DNA of 64,000 nt from Rhodanobacter sp. L36. Its GTDB lineage: Bacteria > Pseudomonadota > Gammaproteobacteria > Xanthomonadales > Rhodanobacteraceae. The notes below the pieces were generated by a model. It saw only the letters and a list, made by a program, of their open reading frames with translations. It did not search any database and was not told where the DNA came from. The DNA lies in assembly GCF_009765755.1 (NCBI RefSeq), contig NZ_LMUV01000002.1, forward strand, positions 829,693-893,692, given 5' to 3'. Position numbers and translations under genes: made by a program. This document shows positions 25,143-34,638 of this stretch, in pieces; the stretch's first letter is position 1, and the number at the start of each line of letters is the position of its first letter.

Positions 25143-26018
25143 ATGACGCTGACCACGAAACTCGTGCTGCCGGATTCTCGCGTACTCGCTTATTCGGAAT
25201 TCGGCCAGACGGACGGATCGCCGGTGTTCTACTTTCACGGTTCGCCATCGTGCCGGCTGGAACCTTCGTTGATCGGCGAAGACCGTCTTCGTGCGACGGG
25301 TCTGCGTTTCATTGCGATCGATCGCCCCGGCATGGGGCAGTCGGACTTTTTACGGGAAAGAACTTTCACCGAGTGGCCGAACGACGTTGCCTTCGTCGCC
25401 GATGCGCTGGGGATCGAGCGCTTCGGCGTGTTCGGGAATTCCGGTGGGGGCGTCTACGCCGCCGTGTGCGCGTCGCGGCTGGCTGACAGAATCACCTCCG
25501 TCGTTGTTGTCTCCGGAGCGGGGCCGATGAACGCGCCGGAAGTCACCGGCAACCTGCCTTTTGCCAACCGGATTTTCTGGCTGTTGGCCGAACGATTTTC
25601 GCTGGGTTTGCGCGGCCTGCTGAAGACCATGCAGAAAGAGGGCAAAGCCTCGCAGGCAGAAGAACTTCGCAAGATGGAACGCTTTCTGGTCGCGCCTGAC
25701 CTTGCTGCCATGTCGGAGGGCGACCGGTTCTCAATCTTGCAGGCCATCACCCGCGAATGCCTGAGCCGAGGGACCAAGGGTGCGGCCTGGGATGCGAGGC
25801 TCTACGTCAGGCCGTTCGGATTTTCGCCCGAGGAGATAACCATCCCCATCCGGTTTTTCCACGGCGAGCAGGACATGAACGTGCCGCTCGCCCTGGTTCG
25901 CTCGATGGTGTCGAAGCTCGATGGCGCGAGCCTGACCGTGTTTCCGCAGGAGGGCCACCTGTCCACCCTTTGCAACCACTTCGAGGAAATCGTCGAAACC
26001 TTGGTGAGCGGACAGTGA
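25143..26018 (+). CDS. Alpha/beta-fold hydrolase
   Basis: 291-residue serine hydrolase. The oxyanion strand VFYFHGSPSCRLEP, the nucleophile elbow GNSGGG (Ser at about residue 100), an acidic residue in FFHGEQDMNVP and the C-terminal EGHLS histidine make up the catalytic set. A helical cap between about residues 130 and 210 covers the active site. The ATG at 25143 has a GAG-type ribosome site; a longer frame to 25095 is possible. Esterase, epoxide hydrolase and haloperoxidase-like activities are all compatible. Confidence 0.85.
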   Translation: MTLTTKLVLPDSRVLAYSEFGQTDGSPVFYFHGSPSCRLEPSLIGEDRLRATGLRFIAIDRPGMGQSDFLRERTFTEWPNDVAFVADALGIERFGVFGNSGGGVYAAVCASRLADRITSVVVVSGAGPMNAPEVTGNLPFANRIFWLLAERFSLGLRGLLKTMQKEGKASQAEELRKMERFLVAPDLAAMSEGDRFSILQAITRECLSRGTKGAAWDARLYVRPFGFSPEEITIPIRFFHGEQDMNVPLALVRSMVSKLDGASLTVFPQEGHLSTLCNHFEEIVETLVSGQ

Positions 26019-26092
26019 GCTCTGGGCGCCGGATGAATCAAGGCAAGTTGTGCCTGCGGAGTGCCGATCGGCGCGCCACGCAACACGAAGCA

Positions 26093-27382
26093 TCAACGGC
26101 GCATCAGCGCGGTCTCGATGAGATCGGCAGCGTTTCGTGCCCCGTTTTCGTTTCGCAACGCGGCGGCGCATAGTTCGGCACGTACCTTGTATTCGAATCG
26201 CTGCAGCAAATCGTGCAACCGATTCGCGGCGCGATCGGCGCGATAGCGCGTGGCCGGCAGCACCTGCCCCACGCCGAGGCGTTGCAGGCGTGCGGCGTTG
26301 TCCGGTTGATCGAATCCGTGCGGCACCACCAGCATCGGTTTGCCGGCACGCAAGGCTTCGCTGCTGGTGCCGATGCCGCCGTGATGCACGATCACCGATG
26401 CGCGCGGAAACAGTGTCGCGTGCGCAGCGTAGTCGACGGCGTGGATGGTGGATGGCAAATCCATCGACAACCGCGCGCGCATTTCGGGTGAGCCGGTCAG
26501 CAACACGGCGCGCTGTTTGAGTTGCATTGCAGCCTTCGCGCTTTCGCGCAGGAAATCGGCACCGGCATGCACCGCTGCGGAACCGAGAGTGAAAACCAGC
26601 GGCGGCGGACCGGCATCGAGAAACGCGGCAAGCGCGGGGTCGTGCGCGGCGGGCTGCGCGTAGCGCGCGAAACCGGTGATGTGCACGTTTGCCGGCCAGT
26701 CCGCTTGCGCTTGCGCGAGCAGCGGCGAGAACAACGCGAGCACGCCGTGCGGAGAATGCTGGCCGCGATGAAACGGATCGCCGAGCGGCGACACCGCAGA
26801 CAAACCGAGTTCGCGACGAAACGCGCGCACCGGCGCGGTCCATCCATGCGTGATGCGTTTGGCCGTCCATTGCATCCAGCGTCCACGTCGCGACGAACCG
26901 CGCGTGAAAAGATCCACCAGCGCTACGCCGGTAGCGGGCGGATCGCTCGCGGAAAGGAAACCGGCCGGCGCGAGGATCGCGGACCACCAATGCAACGCGC
27001 CTGCCGCGCTGCGTTGTTCGCCGATGACCTGCGCGCCGAACGCGAGGGTGGTAGTGATCAACACATCGGCGTCGGCACATACCGCCTGCAGTTTTTCGTA
27101 ACTGCTGCGCACATCGAGCGCGGCAAAGTCATGCACCACGAAGCGCGGCCCGCGCCACGGATGAAACGCGCGCGCGGTAAACGCGACGCGATCTTCCGGC
27201 TCGGCCATGCCGCTCGCATCGGCGAAAGCCAGCCCCGCCTGTTCGACCGCCACGCGATGCACCGCGTGCGTGGCGACGGTGACGCGATGCCCACGGGCAA
27301 GCAGCACCTGCCCGATCGCAAGAAACGGAAACAGATCACCGAGCGAACCGACCGTGGCGATGACGATGTGAGCGCTGCGCAT
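26093..27382 (-). CDS. GT1/UGT-family glycosyltransferase
   Basis: 429-residue glycosyltransferase of GT-B fold. The N-terminal acceptor domain starts ATVGSLGDLFPFLAIGQVLL. The C-terminal nucleotide-sugar domain has the UGT signature VIVHHGGIGTSSEALRAGKP followed by HGFDQPDNAARLQRLGVG. The closest kinds are bacterial rhamnosyl/glucosyltransferases that decorate lipids or macrolides (RhlB/erythromycin-type). It stands alone between an alpha/beta hydrolase and a VOC gene. The acceptor is unknown, and no clear ribosome site is visible. Confidence 0.87.
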   Translation of the reverse strand: MRSAHIVIATVGSLGDLFPFLAIGQVLLARGHRVTVATHAVHRVAVEQAGLAFADASGMAEPEDRVAFTARAFHPWRGPRFVVHDFAALDVRSSYEKLQAVCADADVLITTTLAFGAQVIGEQRSAAGALHWWSAILAPAGFLSASDPPATGVALVDLFTRGSSRRGRWMQWTAKRITHGWTAPVRAFRRELGLSAVSPLGDPFHRGQHSPHGVLALFSPLLAQAQADWPANVHITGFARYAQPAAHDPALAAFLDAGPPPLVFTLGSAAVHAGADFLRESAKAAMQLKQRAVLLTGSPEMRARLSMDLPSTIHAVDYAAHATLFPRASVIVHHGGIGTSSEALRAGKPMLVVPHGFDQPDNAARLQRLGVGQVLPATRYRADRAANRLHDLLQRFEYKVRAELCAAALRNENGARNAADLIETALMRR

Positions 27383-27493
27383 GGGTGGATTCGACAGGTG
27401 GAGAAAGCGTCGAGCTTATCGCCCTCGACATTGACCGCATGTGCAGGGACGGCAATGCTACGCGTCCGTTGATTTGCATCGCCTGAGAACGTC

Positions 27494-27916
27494 ATGCCGA
27501 ACATGCCACCGTTCCACCTTGCCTTTCCGGTCACTTCGCTGGCGAATGCCCGCGCGTTTTACGGCCAGTTGCTTGGTTGTCCGGAAGGCCGTTCGAGCGA
27601 CGACTGGGTCGATTTCGATTTCCATGGTCATCAGATCGTGGCGCATGTCGCGCCGGACGAAGCACGACCGACACAGGCGCATGACGTGGATGGCGACGAC
27701 GTGCCGGTGCGACATTTCGGGCTGGTGCTGTCGATGGATGCTTGGACGGCGCTGGCCGCAAAGCTGCAGGCGGCCGGTACGCGATTCGTGATCGAGCCGC
27801 ACATCCGTTTCAAGGGACAACCGGGCGAGCAGGCAACGATGTTTCTGCTCGATCCCTGCGGCAATGCGCTGGAGTTCAAGGCGTTCGCCGATCCGTCGAA
27901 ACTCTTCGCGAAATAA
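27494..27916 (+). CDS. VOC-family protein
   Basis: 140-residue two-repeat VOC protein ([20 protein letters not shown], then [20 protein letters not shown]). It retains candidate metal ligands in [12 protein letters not shown] and the C-terminal GNALEFKAF. Three bases separate its stop from the DUF3820 gene, so the two are co-transcribed. Similar proteins are annotated as extradiol dioxygenase-like, but no substrate can be assigned. Confidence 0.87.
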   Translation: MPNMPPFHLAFPVTSLANARAFYGQLLGCPEGRSSDDWVDFDFHGHQIVAHVAPDEARPTQAHDVDGDDVPVRHFGLVLSMDAWTALAAKLQAAGTRFVIEPHIRFKGQPGEQATMFLLDPCGNALEFKAFADPSKLFAK

Positions 27917-27919
27917 GCG

Positions 27920-28132
27920 ATGGAAGCACAGGATCTGCAGAAGCTGTTGCTGGTGCGCATGCCGTATGGCAAATACCAGGGCCGGCTGATTGCCGACCTC
28001 CCCGGCGCGTATCTCGCCTGGTTTGCGCGCAAGGGTTTTCCCGCCGGTGAGCTTGGGCGGTTGCTTGCGCTGATGCTGGAGCTGGATCACAACGGGCTGT
28101 CTTCGCTGCTTGATCCGCTGCGCCAGCGCTGA
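27920..28132 (+). CDS. DUF3820 family protein
   Basis: 70-residue protein with the family core MPYGKYQGRLIADLPGAYLA followed by WFARKGFPAGELGRLLALM. This short exonuclease-associated-looking motif (x-PFGKYKG-x-x-x-x-x-P) is seen in DUF3820. Coupled to the VOC gene by a 3-bp gap. Function unknown. Confidence 0.85.
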   Translation: MEAQDLQKLLLVRMPYGKYQGRLIADLPGAYLAWFARKGFPAGELGRLLALMLELDHNGLSSLLDPLRQR

Positions 28133-28192
28133 ACCGCCGCGGCCGGCGCGTCGATACCGCGTATGCTGCCAGTCCTTGCTGGCGGTGCGCCG

Positions 28193-28804
28193 ATGACTCC
28201 CCGATCCGATGAATTCGACACCGCGTCGGCGACGCTCGCGGCGGATGGCTGGTGCCTGATCGACCATCTGCTTTCGCCGATGCAGACCCTGGCGCTGGCC
28301 GACGAATGCCATGCGTTGCACGACGCGCAACGACTGACGCCCGCGCATGTCGGCAGCGGACGCGTTCGTTCGCTGCTGCGCGGCGACAGTACATTGTGGT
28401 TCGAGCCGGATGCCTTGAGCGACGCGCAGCAGGTGTTTTCCGATCGCATCGATGTCCTGCGCATCGCGCTCAACCAGAACCTGTTGCTCGGGCTGGTCGA
28501 CGAGGAATCGCACTATGCGATGTACACGCCGGGCGCCGACTATGCGCGCCACCTCGATCGATTGCACGGCAACGACGCGCGCGTGATTTCGGCGGTGTTC
28601 TATCTCAACGACGCGTGGCTGGATGCCGAGGGTGGCGCGTTGCGGCTGCACCTGGCCGACCTGTCGCATCGGGATATCTATCCGCGCTCTGGCACCTTGC
28701 TGCTGTTTCTTTCCGCGCAGTTCGAACACGAAGTGTTGCCCGCGACGCGCAACAGAATGAGCGTTGCCTGCTGGTTGCGTCAGCGACCGATGATGGGTGA
28801 CTGA
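28193..28804 (+). CDS. 2-oxoglutarate/Fe(II)-dependent oxygenase
   Basis: 203-residue double-stranded beta-helix enzyme of the 2OG-Fe(II) superfamily: HxD iron ligands in YARHLDRLHG, the strand ISAVFYLNDAWLDAEGGALRL, and the distal His in FEHEVLPATRNRMSVACWLR with the 2OG-binding Arg. It resembles the prolyl-hydroxylase-like group (PiuC/EGL-9 type). The start could instead be 28163; neither ATG has a good ribosome site. The 3' end overlaps the convergent YheT gene by 25 bp. Confidence 0.84.
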   Translation: MTPRSDEFDTASATLAADGWCLIDHLLSPMQTLALADECHALHDAQRLTPAHVGSGRVRSLLRGDSTLWFEPDALSDAQQVFSDRIDVLRIALNQNLLLGLVDEESHYAMYTPGADYARHLDRLHGNDARVISAVFYLNDAWLDAEGGALRLHLADLSHRDIYPRSGTLLLFLSAQFEHEVLPATRNRMSVACWLRQRPMMGD

Positions 28805-29805
28805 CCCTCGGCGATCGCGTTGAAACGCGCGGCGATGTAGTCGTCGGTGAAGCTGGTCATGCCGTAGCCACGAATGAAACCGCAGTGGCCGCCGTGTTCG
28901 GCGATATCCAGTTCGACATTCGGCGGCAGCTTGAGTTTTTCGAAGGCATCGACCGGAATGACCGGATCGTCGCGCGAGGTGAGGATAGTGGCGGGGATCT
29001 GCATGCCGAGCAGCGCATCCTCGGCGACCGAATAGCCGTCCAGATACTGTTGCAGGGTTTTGAAGTCGGTGTGCCGCAGCACCATCGCCTCGGTGAGCCC
29101 GCGCAGGTTCTGGTTGAGCTCGGACAGCTCGAAATACTGGTGCTGCGGAAACGCCGCCTGTTTCGCCTGCAGCGAACGTCGCCACTTGTGCATGAAATAG
29201 GCCTGGTAGAACCAGGGCGCCGATTCCTCCAGCGAAAACAGGCCTTCGCCCGGATCGATGATCGGGCACACCGCGAGCACGTACGAAAGGGGGATGCCCA
29301 CGCGTGAGGTTTGCAGTGCGGCGCGCAGTGCGAAATTTCCGCCGAGCGAGAAACCGGCCAGCGCAATGGGCCTTGCCGGCCAGCGTTCTGCAATGTCGCC
29401 GAGAGCGTGTACGACTTCGTCGATGCGGCAGGAGTGGAACAGCGCTTCGTTGAGCGAGTGGCTATCGCCGTGGTCACGGAAGTTGAGCCGGAAAATATCC
29501 CAGCCATCGGCGAGCAGGCGGCTACCGGTCTGCAACACGTAGGTGGAATCGACGCTGCCTTCCCAGCCATGGAAAAGCACGGCCAGGCCACGCGCTGCCG
29601 GCAGTTTTTTCTGCACGGTATACGCACCGGTGAGCCGCACGCCGCCACCGCCGTCGACCACCACCGGCTCCGCGTCGTGCATCACCGTTTGCGCGGCGCG
29701 CGGCAGCAACATGCGGCGCACACCGCTGGAAGACAGCATGGTCTGGATGTGACCGCTGCGCAGCGGCCAGGGCGGGCGGAAATCTGCGCCGCGCGGAAGG
29801 CTCAT
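28780..29805 (-). CDS. YheT-family alpha/beta hydrolase
   Basis: 341-residue hydrolase of the YheT/ABHD1-3 group. It begins with FRPPWPLRSGHIQTML, a family hallmark, and has VLFHGWEGS (oxyanion), GFSLGGN (nucleophile), SRDDPVIPVDAF (acid) and EHGGHCGF (His). The ATG overlaps the stop of the upstream acyltransferase (ATGA), and both enzymes likely act on lipids or esters. In E. coli yheT is uncharacterised; eukaryotic homologues hydrolyse phospholipid or acyl esters. Confidence 0.9.
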   Translation of the reverse strand: MSLPRGADFRPPWPLRSGHIQTMLSSSGVRRMLLPRAAQTVMHDAEPVVVDGGGGVRLTGAYTVQKKLPAARGLAVLFHGWEGSVDSTYVLQTGSRLLADGWDIFRLNFRDHGDSHSLNEALFHSCRIDEVVHALGDIAERWPARPIALAGFSLGGNFALRAALQTSRVGIPLSYVLAVCPIIDPGEGLFSLEESAPWFYQAYFMHKWRRSLQAKQAAFPQHQYFELSELNQNLRGLTEAMVLRHTDFKTLQQYLDGYSVAEDALLGMQIPATILTSRDDPVIPVDAFEKLKLPPNVELDIAEHGGHCGFIRGYGMTSFTDDYIAARFNAIAEGQSPIIGR

Positions 29806-30617
29806 GCGACGGCGTCGCCGGTCATTTGATCGCCGAGCGCGACAGCGATGCGTTCGCGCGAAAGCTCGGCCATGCGACGGCGCGCATCCGGGCTGGCCGG
29901 CACGGGTTCGAGGAAATGCACTTCGGCATCCATCGACGGGCCACCGAGCAGACGCAGGATGTTGGACACGAAAGTCTCGTTCTCGCGGAATCCGCCATCC
30001 ACGATGCGCTGGCCCTGGCGCGCGAACCGCAGCGCCACCGGCTGCACCGGCACCGGTGCGTCGAGCGCGGCCTGGAAGATGCGCGCGTGAAAGGTTTTCA
30101 GTACGCCGTTGTACCCGGTGCCACCTTCGGGAAACACGCCGACCGAGCGACCGCCGCGCAGCCGTTCGACCATTGTCTGCATGACCGCGGACAGCGAATG
30201 GTTATTGCCGCGGCGGTGGAAAATGGTGCCACCGGTGGCGGCCATCCAGCCGACCAGCGGCCAGCGCGCGATTTCCGCCTTGGCCACGAAGCAGGCGGCG
30301 CGCTGGCTGTGCAGCAGTTCGATATCCGTCCACGAGGTGTGGTTGGCGACGAACAGTACGGGATCGGGCAGCGGCTCGCCGACGCGCACCGAACGCAAGC
30401 CGAAAATGCGCAACAGGTAGTACGACCACCAGCGGATCATCTTGTGCACGAACGGCTCGCGGCCGTTCTTCATCACCGCGTCCTGGTTCCAGCTGAGGAT
30501 CAGAGAGCACAGCAGAATGCCCAGCACAATGTGCAGCAGCAGCAGCGGCACGCGCACCAGGTAACGCAGCGGGCGCATCAGGTCGGGTTCGTGGGCAGTC
30601 GCGGTGTCGGTACTCAT
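29802..30617 (-). CDS. Lysophospholipid (1-acyl-glycerol-3-phosphate) acyltransferase-like
   Basis: 271-residue PlsC-superfamily membrane acyltransferase. One hydrophobic segment (LLLLHIVLGILLCSLILSW) is followed by the catalytic NHTSWTD (HX4D) motif, then RRGNNHSLSAV, FPEGGTGYNG and the downstream VQPVALRF motif. It likely acylates a lysophospholipid or ornithine lipid. Its stop overlaps the start of the YheT hydrolase, and it begins 18 bp after the Lrp gene's stop, so all three may be one unit. Confidence 0.9.
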   Translation of the reverse strand: MSTDTATAHEPDLMRPLRYLVRVPLLLLHIVLGILLCSLILSWNQDAVMKNGREPFVHKMIRWWSYYLLRIFGLRSVRVGEPLPDPVLFVANHTSWTDIELLHSQRAACFVAKAEIARWPLVGWMAATGGTIFHRRGNNHSLSAVMQTMVERLRGGRSVGVFPEGGTGYNGVLKTFHARIFQAALDAPVPVQPVALRFARQGQRIVDGGFRENETFVSNILRLLGGPSMDAEVHFLEPVPASPDARRRMAELSRERIAVALGDQMTGDAVA

Positions 30618-30635
30618 CAGTCGATTAGTTTAGCG

Positions 30636-31127
30636 TCAGTCGACACCGGCGCGGACGCTCAACTGCGTCAGCGGCAGCGACGGCAATCGTTTCACCGTGC
30701 GCAACACGAAACTGGAATTGACGTCGGCGACGCCGGCGGCATTGAGCAGGTGATCGAGCAGGAAGCGGGAAAAATCCTTGAGGTCGGCCACATGCACGTG
30801 GAGCAGATAGTCCATGTCACCGGTCAGGGCGTGGCAGGCGACCACTTCGTCCCAGTCGTTGACGCGGGCGACAAAATCCTCGATCGCCGCGCTCTCGTGC
30901 TTGCTCAGTTGCACACGCACGAACGCCTGCAGCCCGAGGCCGATCGCTTCCGGATCGATCTGCGCGGCGTAGCCGGTGATGACCTTGTCCGACTCCAGCC
31001 GCTGCAGCCGCCGCAGGCAAGCCGACGGTGACAGACTCACCCGTTCGGCGAGGTCGGCATTGGTGATGCGACCCTCGCCTTGCAGCACGGCGAGGATTCG
31101 AAGATCAGTGCGGTCGAGGTTGGACAT
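30636..31127 (-). CDS. Lrp/AsnC-family transcriptional regulator
   Basis: 163-residue regulator: N-terminal HTH (LDRTDLRILAVLQGEGRITN, then ADLAERVSLSPSACLRRLQR) and a C-terminal RAM ligand domain (FVRVQLSKHE, VVACHALTGDMDYLLHVHV). ATG at 31127; a TTG six bases upstream is less likely. Divergent from phenylalanine hydroxylase with 133 bp between the starts, so it probably controls phhA in response to an aromatic amino acid, as Lrp-type PhhR analogues and AsnC proteins often do. Confidence 0.92.
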   Translation of the reverse strand: MSNLDRTDLRILAVLQGEGRITNADLAERVSLSPSACLRRLQRLESDKVITGYAAQIDPEAIGLGLQAFVRVQLSKHESAAIEDFVARVNDWDEVVACHALTGDMDYLLHVHVADLKDFSRFLLDHLLNAAGVADVNSSFVLRTVKRLPSLPLTQLSVRAGVD

Positions 31128-31260
31128 GCGCAACTTCCACGCGTTCTTTCGGACTCAGACGCAAGGATAATGCATAAAGGCCGCATATTCAGGCAATAAA
31201 GCAACCTTCCGCCGGACATGGCGCCGTAGAATCGTTGAAGCCATTTCGCCTGGAATTCGC

Positions 31261-32151
31261 ATGGACACGCCCCGCAAGATCGAACATCAGCAAACCGACC
31301 GCGGCTACATTCCGGTATATGCCACCGGCGTGGTGGACCAGCCATGGGACAGCTACAGCCGCACCGACCACGAAGTCTGGGACACCCTGTTCAAGCGCCA
31401 GCGGGACTTGCTGCCGGGTCGCGCGTGCGCGGAATTCATGGAGGGCGTCGAACGTTTCGGACTTGGCGACGGTGGTATTCCCAAATTCGCCGAGCTCAAC
31501 AAGGTGCTCGGCGCGGCGACCGGCTGGGAAGTGGTGGCGGTGGAAGGCCTGCTGCCGGATGAAGTGTTCTTTGATCACCTGGCGAACCGCCGTTTTCCGG
31601 TGAGCTGGTGGATTCGCAAACCCGACCAGCTTGATTACCTGAGCGAGCCGGATCTGTTCCACGACCTGTTCGGCCATGTGCCTCTGCTGCTTAACCCCGT
31701 CTTCGCCGATTACATGCAGGCGTACGGCCGCGGCGGCATGAAAGCGTTCGCGATCGGCCCCGAAGCACTGATGAACCTGACGCGGCTGTATTGGTACACG
31801 GTGGAGTTCGGCCTGATCAATACCGGCGACGGCCTGCGCATCTACGGGGCGGGCATCGTGAGTTCGAAAGGCGAGTCGATCTATTCGCTCGATTCGGCGG
31901 CGCCGAATCGCATCGGCTTCGATCTCGAACGCGTGATGAGTACGCGCTACCGCATCGATACCTATCAGCAAACCTATTTCGTGATCGACAGCTTCGAGGA
32001 GTTGTTCGATGCGACCGGGCCGGATTTCACGGCGATCTATTCAAAGCTGCGCGAACAACCCGCGCATGCGGCGGGCGACGTGCTGGATGACGGTGATCGT
32101 GTATTCACCCGCGGCACGCGCGAAGGCTGGGCAACCGGTGCGGATACCTGA
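31261..32151 (+). CDS. phhA: Phenylalanine 4-monooxygenase
   Basis: 296-residue pterin-dependent, non-haem iron aromatic amino-acid hydroxylase converting phenylalanine to tyrosine. The active-site stretch FHDLFGHVPLL gives two His iron ligands and YWYTVEFGL provides the Glu ligand and substrate-pocket tyrosine. Length fits the bacterial single-domain enzymes, which lack the mammalian regulatory domain. No adjacent phhB (pterin-4a-carbinolamine dehydratase) is seen. The divergent Lrp gene is the likely regulator. Confidence 0.95.
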   Translation: MDTPRKIEHQQTDRGYIPVYATGVVDQPWDSYSRTDHEVWDTLFKRQRDLLPGRACAEFMEGVERFGLGDGGIPKFAELNKVLGAATGWEVVAVEGLLPDEVFFDHLANRRFPVSWWIRKPDQLDYLSEPDLFHDLFGHVPLLLNPVFADYMQAYGRGGMKAFAIGPEALMNLTRLYWYTVEFGLINTGDGLRIYGAGIVSSKGESIYSLDSAAPNRIGFDLERVMSTRYRIDTYQQTYFVIDSFEELFDATGPDFTAIYSKLREQPAHAAGDVLDDGDRVFTRGTREGWATGADT

Positions 32152-32163
32152 GCGACAAAGTCG

Positions 32164-33015
32164 TCAGGTTTTGCCCGACGCCTCGGCAGGCAACGCGATG
32201 GTGCTTCGATAGCGGCGCGCGGTGAGTGCCACCATGCCGGCCACGATCATCGCCAGCAACGCGAACACGATGAAGCCGCGCTCGTTGCGCTGTGCGGATC
32301 GATCCACCAGCACGAACAGGTTGAGCGTGAGATTCGTCGTGGTGTGGAAGGCCAGCGGCACCAGCAGGCTCTTGCCATTGCTCTCGTAGCCCCACACGTA
32401 AAGCAGCCGCAGCGCGACCGCAAAGATCACGAACGCCCAGAACGGCAGGAACGATTGCGTCACGCCGGCGATGAAGAACAACGGCAGATGCCAGCATGCC
32501 CAGATCACGCCGAGCAGGATCGTCGCCGAGAGCAGGCGGCGCCCGCGCTGCAGTCGGTCGATTGCATAAGCCCAGCCGAATTCCTCGTTCACCGCACCGC
32601 CCATGAAAAGCATCAGCAGGAACAGCAGCGGAATCTGTCCCACGGAAACGGCCAGCGCCAGCGGCGGCCCGCCCATCCGCGCGTAGATCCATGCGGCGGC
32701 GAGTCCGAGCAATGGCACCAGCAGCAGCGCGGCAATGACGTAATCCGGACCGATGCGAAAGCGCAGGCAGCGATGCGCGAAATCGCACACGGTCGGCCAG
32801 CCGCCATCGCGATACAACGAAATGAGCACCGCGATGAAAGGCGCATACGATCCGGCGATTAGACACGCCGTCTGTTCACCGCTCGACAGCTGCATCGCGC
32901 CGCGCGTCGCCAGCAGCGGCAACAGCCAGAAACCCCAGGCGATCACGAACGTCAGCACGAAGAACAGCAGCAGCGGCATCTTCGGCGAGAACGCGGCGGG
33001 CATTTTCATGGGCAT
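32164..33015 (-). CDS. CPBP family intramembrane metalloprotease
   Basis: 283-residue polytopic protein with about eight hydrophobic segments. CPBP signatures are EEFGWAYAIDRLQRG (motif 1, the Arg position shifted to Trp-type EExxW), CWHLPLFF (motif 2) and FHTTTNLTLN (motif 3). Typical of the Abi/CAAX-like group in proteobacteria with unknown substrates. Its stop lies 12 bp beyond the convergent phhA stop. Confidence 0.88.
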   Translation of the reverse strand: MPMKMPAAFSPKMPLLLFFVLTFVIAWGFWLLPLLATRGAMQLSSGEQTACLIAGSYAPFIAVLISLYRDGGWPTVCDFAHRCLRFRIGPDYVIAALLLVPLLGLAAAWIYARMGGPPLALAVSVGQIPLLFLLMLFMGGAVNEEFGWAYAIDRLQRGRRLLSATILLGVIWACWHLPLFFIAGVTQSFLPFWAFVIFAVALRLLYVWGYESNGKSLLVPLAFHTTTNLTLNLFVLVDRSAQRNERGFIVFALLAMIVAGMVALTARRYRSTIALPAEASGKT

Positions 33016-33115
33016 GGATGGATCGGTCTCGTTCGCACATCGGTATGTCGGTCCCGAAATTTCCGCGCGGCGACGTATCTGATCACGCCGCCGCCCGGAT
33101 GCACCGTGCCGCGTG

Positions 33116-33796
33116 TCATTGCATGGCTTTGTCGAGCCACGGGCGCACGATGCCGGTCCACAGCACGTAGCCGCTGCGATTCATATGCAGGCCATCGGCA
33201 ACGAACCAGTCGGGCTTCGGCTGGCCATCGCTGCCGAGCATTGGCGTGAACACGTCGAGGTAGGTCACCCCTTTCTGTGTCGCGGCGTAAGCGCGAACGA
33301 GCTTGTTGGTTTCGCGAATCTGCGGCAGCAGCACCTTGCGCGCCATGCTCGGCTTGATCGCAATGAAGGCGATCGGCACGTTCGGATCCAGCGAGCGCAC
33401 CTTCTGGACGAACGCGGCGAAGTCGTCGCGCACGTGGGCCGGGCTGTCGCCATCCTGCAAGTCGTTGTCGCCGGCATACAGCACGATGGCGCGCGGGTGA
33501 TACGGCGCGACGATGCGGTCGGCGAAAAACGTGGAGTCGTCGAGTTCCGAGCCGCCGAAACCGCGATTGATGGTGCGCACTTCCGGGAAATCCGTCGCCA
33601 CGGTTTTCCAGGCGTGGATCGACGAGCTGCCGATGAACAACGCCGCGCCTTGCGGCGGTGGATTCGCGCGATCGGCGGCCTCGAATGCGGCGATGTCCGG
33701 ATTCCACTGCGCGTGGTTGTAAGGCTGATTGTTCTTCGCCTGAGCCAACACGGGCAGAAGAACGAGAAGCAATGGAAGCAAGCGTGACCTGATCAT
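33116..33796 (-). CDS. SGNH/GDSL-family esterase, secreted
   Basis: 226-residue SGNH hydrolase with a signal peptide ending AQA-KN (residue 20). The four SGNH blocks are visible: block I FIGSSSIHAWK (Ser), block II RGFGGSELDD, block III LYAGDNDLQDG (Asn), block V DGLHMNRSGY (Asp/His). The fold suits acyl or acetyl esters of carbohydrates or lipids in the periplasm. No operon partner is evident. Confidence 0.9.
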   Translation of the reverse strand: MIRSRLLPLLLVLLPVLAQAKNNQPYNHAQWNPDIAAFEAADRANPPPQGAALFIGSSSIHAWKTVATDFPEVRTINRGFGGSELDDSTFFADRIVAPYHPRAIVLYAGDNDLQDGDSPAHVRDDFAAFVQKVRSLDPNVPIAFIAIKPSMARKVLLPQIRETNKLVRAYAATQKGVTYLDVFTPMLGSDGQPKPDWFVADGLHMNRSGYVLWTGIVRPWLDKAMQ

Positions 33797-33833
33797 CGTG
33801 GACCTCGTGGTTGCAAACGGCGAAGCGCCAAGG

Positions 33834-34538
33834 CTACTGCGGACGCGGCAGTTCCGACACCTTGAAGACCATGGCGATGCGCCGCCCGTCCCATCGATAG
33901 ATCAGGTGTTCGGACTGCACGCACGGCGCAACGAGGTCGGGATAGAACAACGCCACGCATTCGCCGCCTTCGTGACGTGCACTTTCGTAGACCACGCCGT
34001 TCGAGCCACCGGCACGCAGGCGTTCCGCGAGCGCGACGCTGGCGACATAAGTGTTCGGCAACTGCGCGTCGGGCCAGCCGCCGCGCAGGTCGTGCAGCTT
34101 GCAATCGATGCTGGTGCGATAGCAGCGCATTTCCAGATCGCAGGATGGTTCGGCAGTCGCCGCAAGAAACTGCTCGCGGTGATACGCGGTTTCTTCCACC
34201 GCGGTGGCGACGCTGTGCGCTGCGTAGAACACGCCCCAGCTGCCATCGGAAAAACGGCTGCCTTCGGGATTGAGATGGGTGAATGCCGCCATCACCGGCG
34301 TACTGCCCGGGCCGCTGATACGCCGATCTGGTGGAATCAATTTCAGCATGCCTGCCTCCTCGCGCAGGCGTGGATTGGTCAGCGCCTCGATCGCGAACAC
34401 GGCGTCGAGATCGGCCGGGTTGGCAATGCGATCGAACAGGCCGCTCGGCGGGAATCGGCTCGGCACGATCCGGTACGCCTGGTTCCAGCGGATGCGTTTC
34501 AGCGGTGGCGATTTTGATGGAGGCAGTTCAGCGGGCAT
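33834..34538 (-). CDS. RES-domain toxin (NAD-degrading type)
   Basis: 234-residue RES-domain protein. The first Arg motif is in AYRIVPSRFPPSGLFDRIAN, followed by ADLDAVFAIEALTNPRLREE; the Glu motif is VATAVEETAYHREQFLAA and the region near YVASVALAERLRAGGSNG ends the domain. RES toxins in characterised RES-Xre pairs deplete NAD+. The gene lies 100 bp downstream of an Xre/MbcA/ParS-type antitoxin on the same strand, the usual antitoxin-first order. It looks intact. Confidence 0.87.
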   Translation of the reverse strand: MPAELPPSKSPPLKRIRWNQAYRIVPSRFPPSGLFDRIANPADLDAVFAIEALTNPRLREEAGMLKLIPPDRRISGPGSTPVMAAFTHLNPEGSRFSDGSWGVFYAAHSVATAVEETAYHREQFLAATAEPSCDLEMRCYRTSIDCKLHDLRGGWPDAQLPNTYVASVALAERLRAGGSNGVVYESARHEGGECVALFYPDLVAPCVQSEHLIYRWDGRRIAMVFKVSELPRPQ

Positions 34539-34638
34539 CGGCGTTCCGGCGTGTCATGCGACTCGCGCTGCGGGCAGCGAACGCGGATTTCGATGATGCG
34601 ATGGCGCGATATCGCCGATTGCGACGCCTGTGGCAGCT

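Noticed and set aside
27458-29269. 603-codon frame spanning several plus-strand genes
   Set aside because: It crosses VOC, DUF3820 and oxygenase genes in antisense; composition is shadow-like and no domain is visible.
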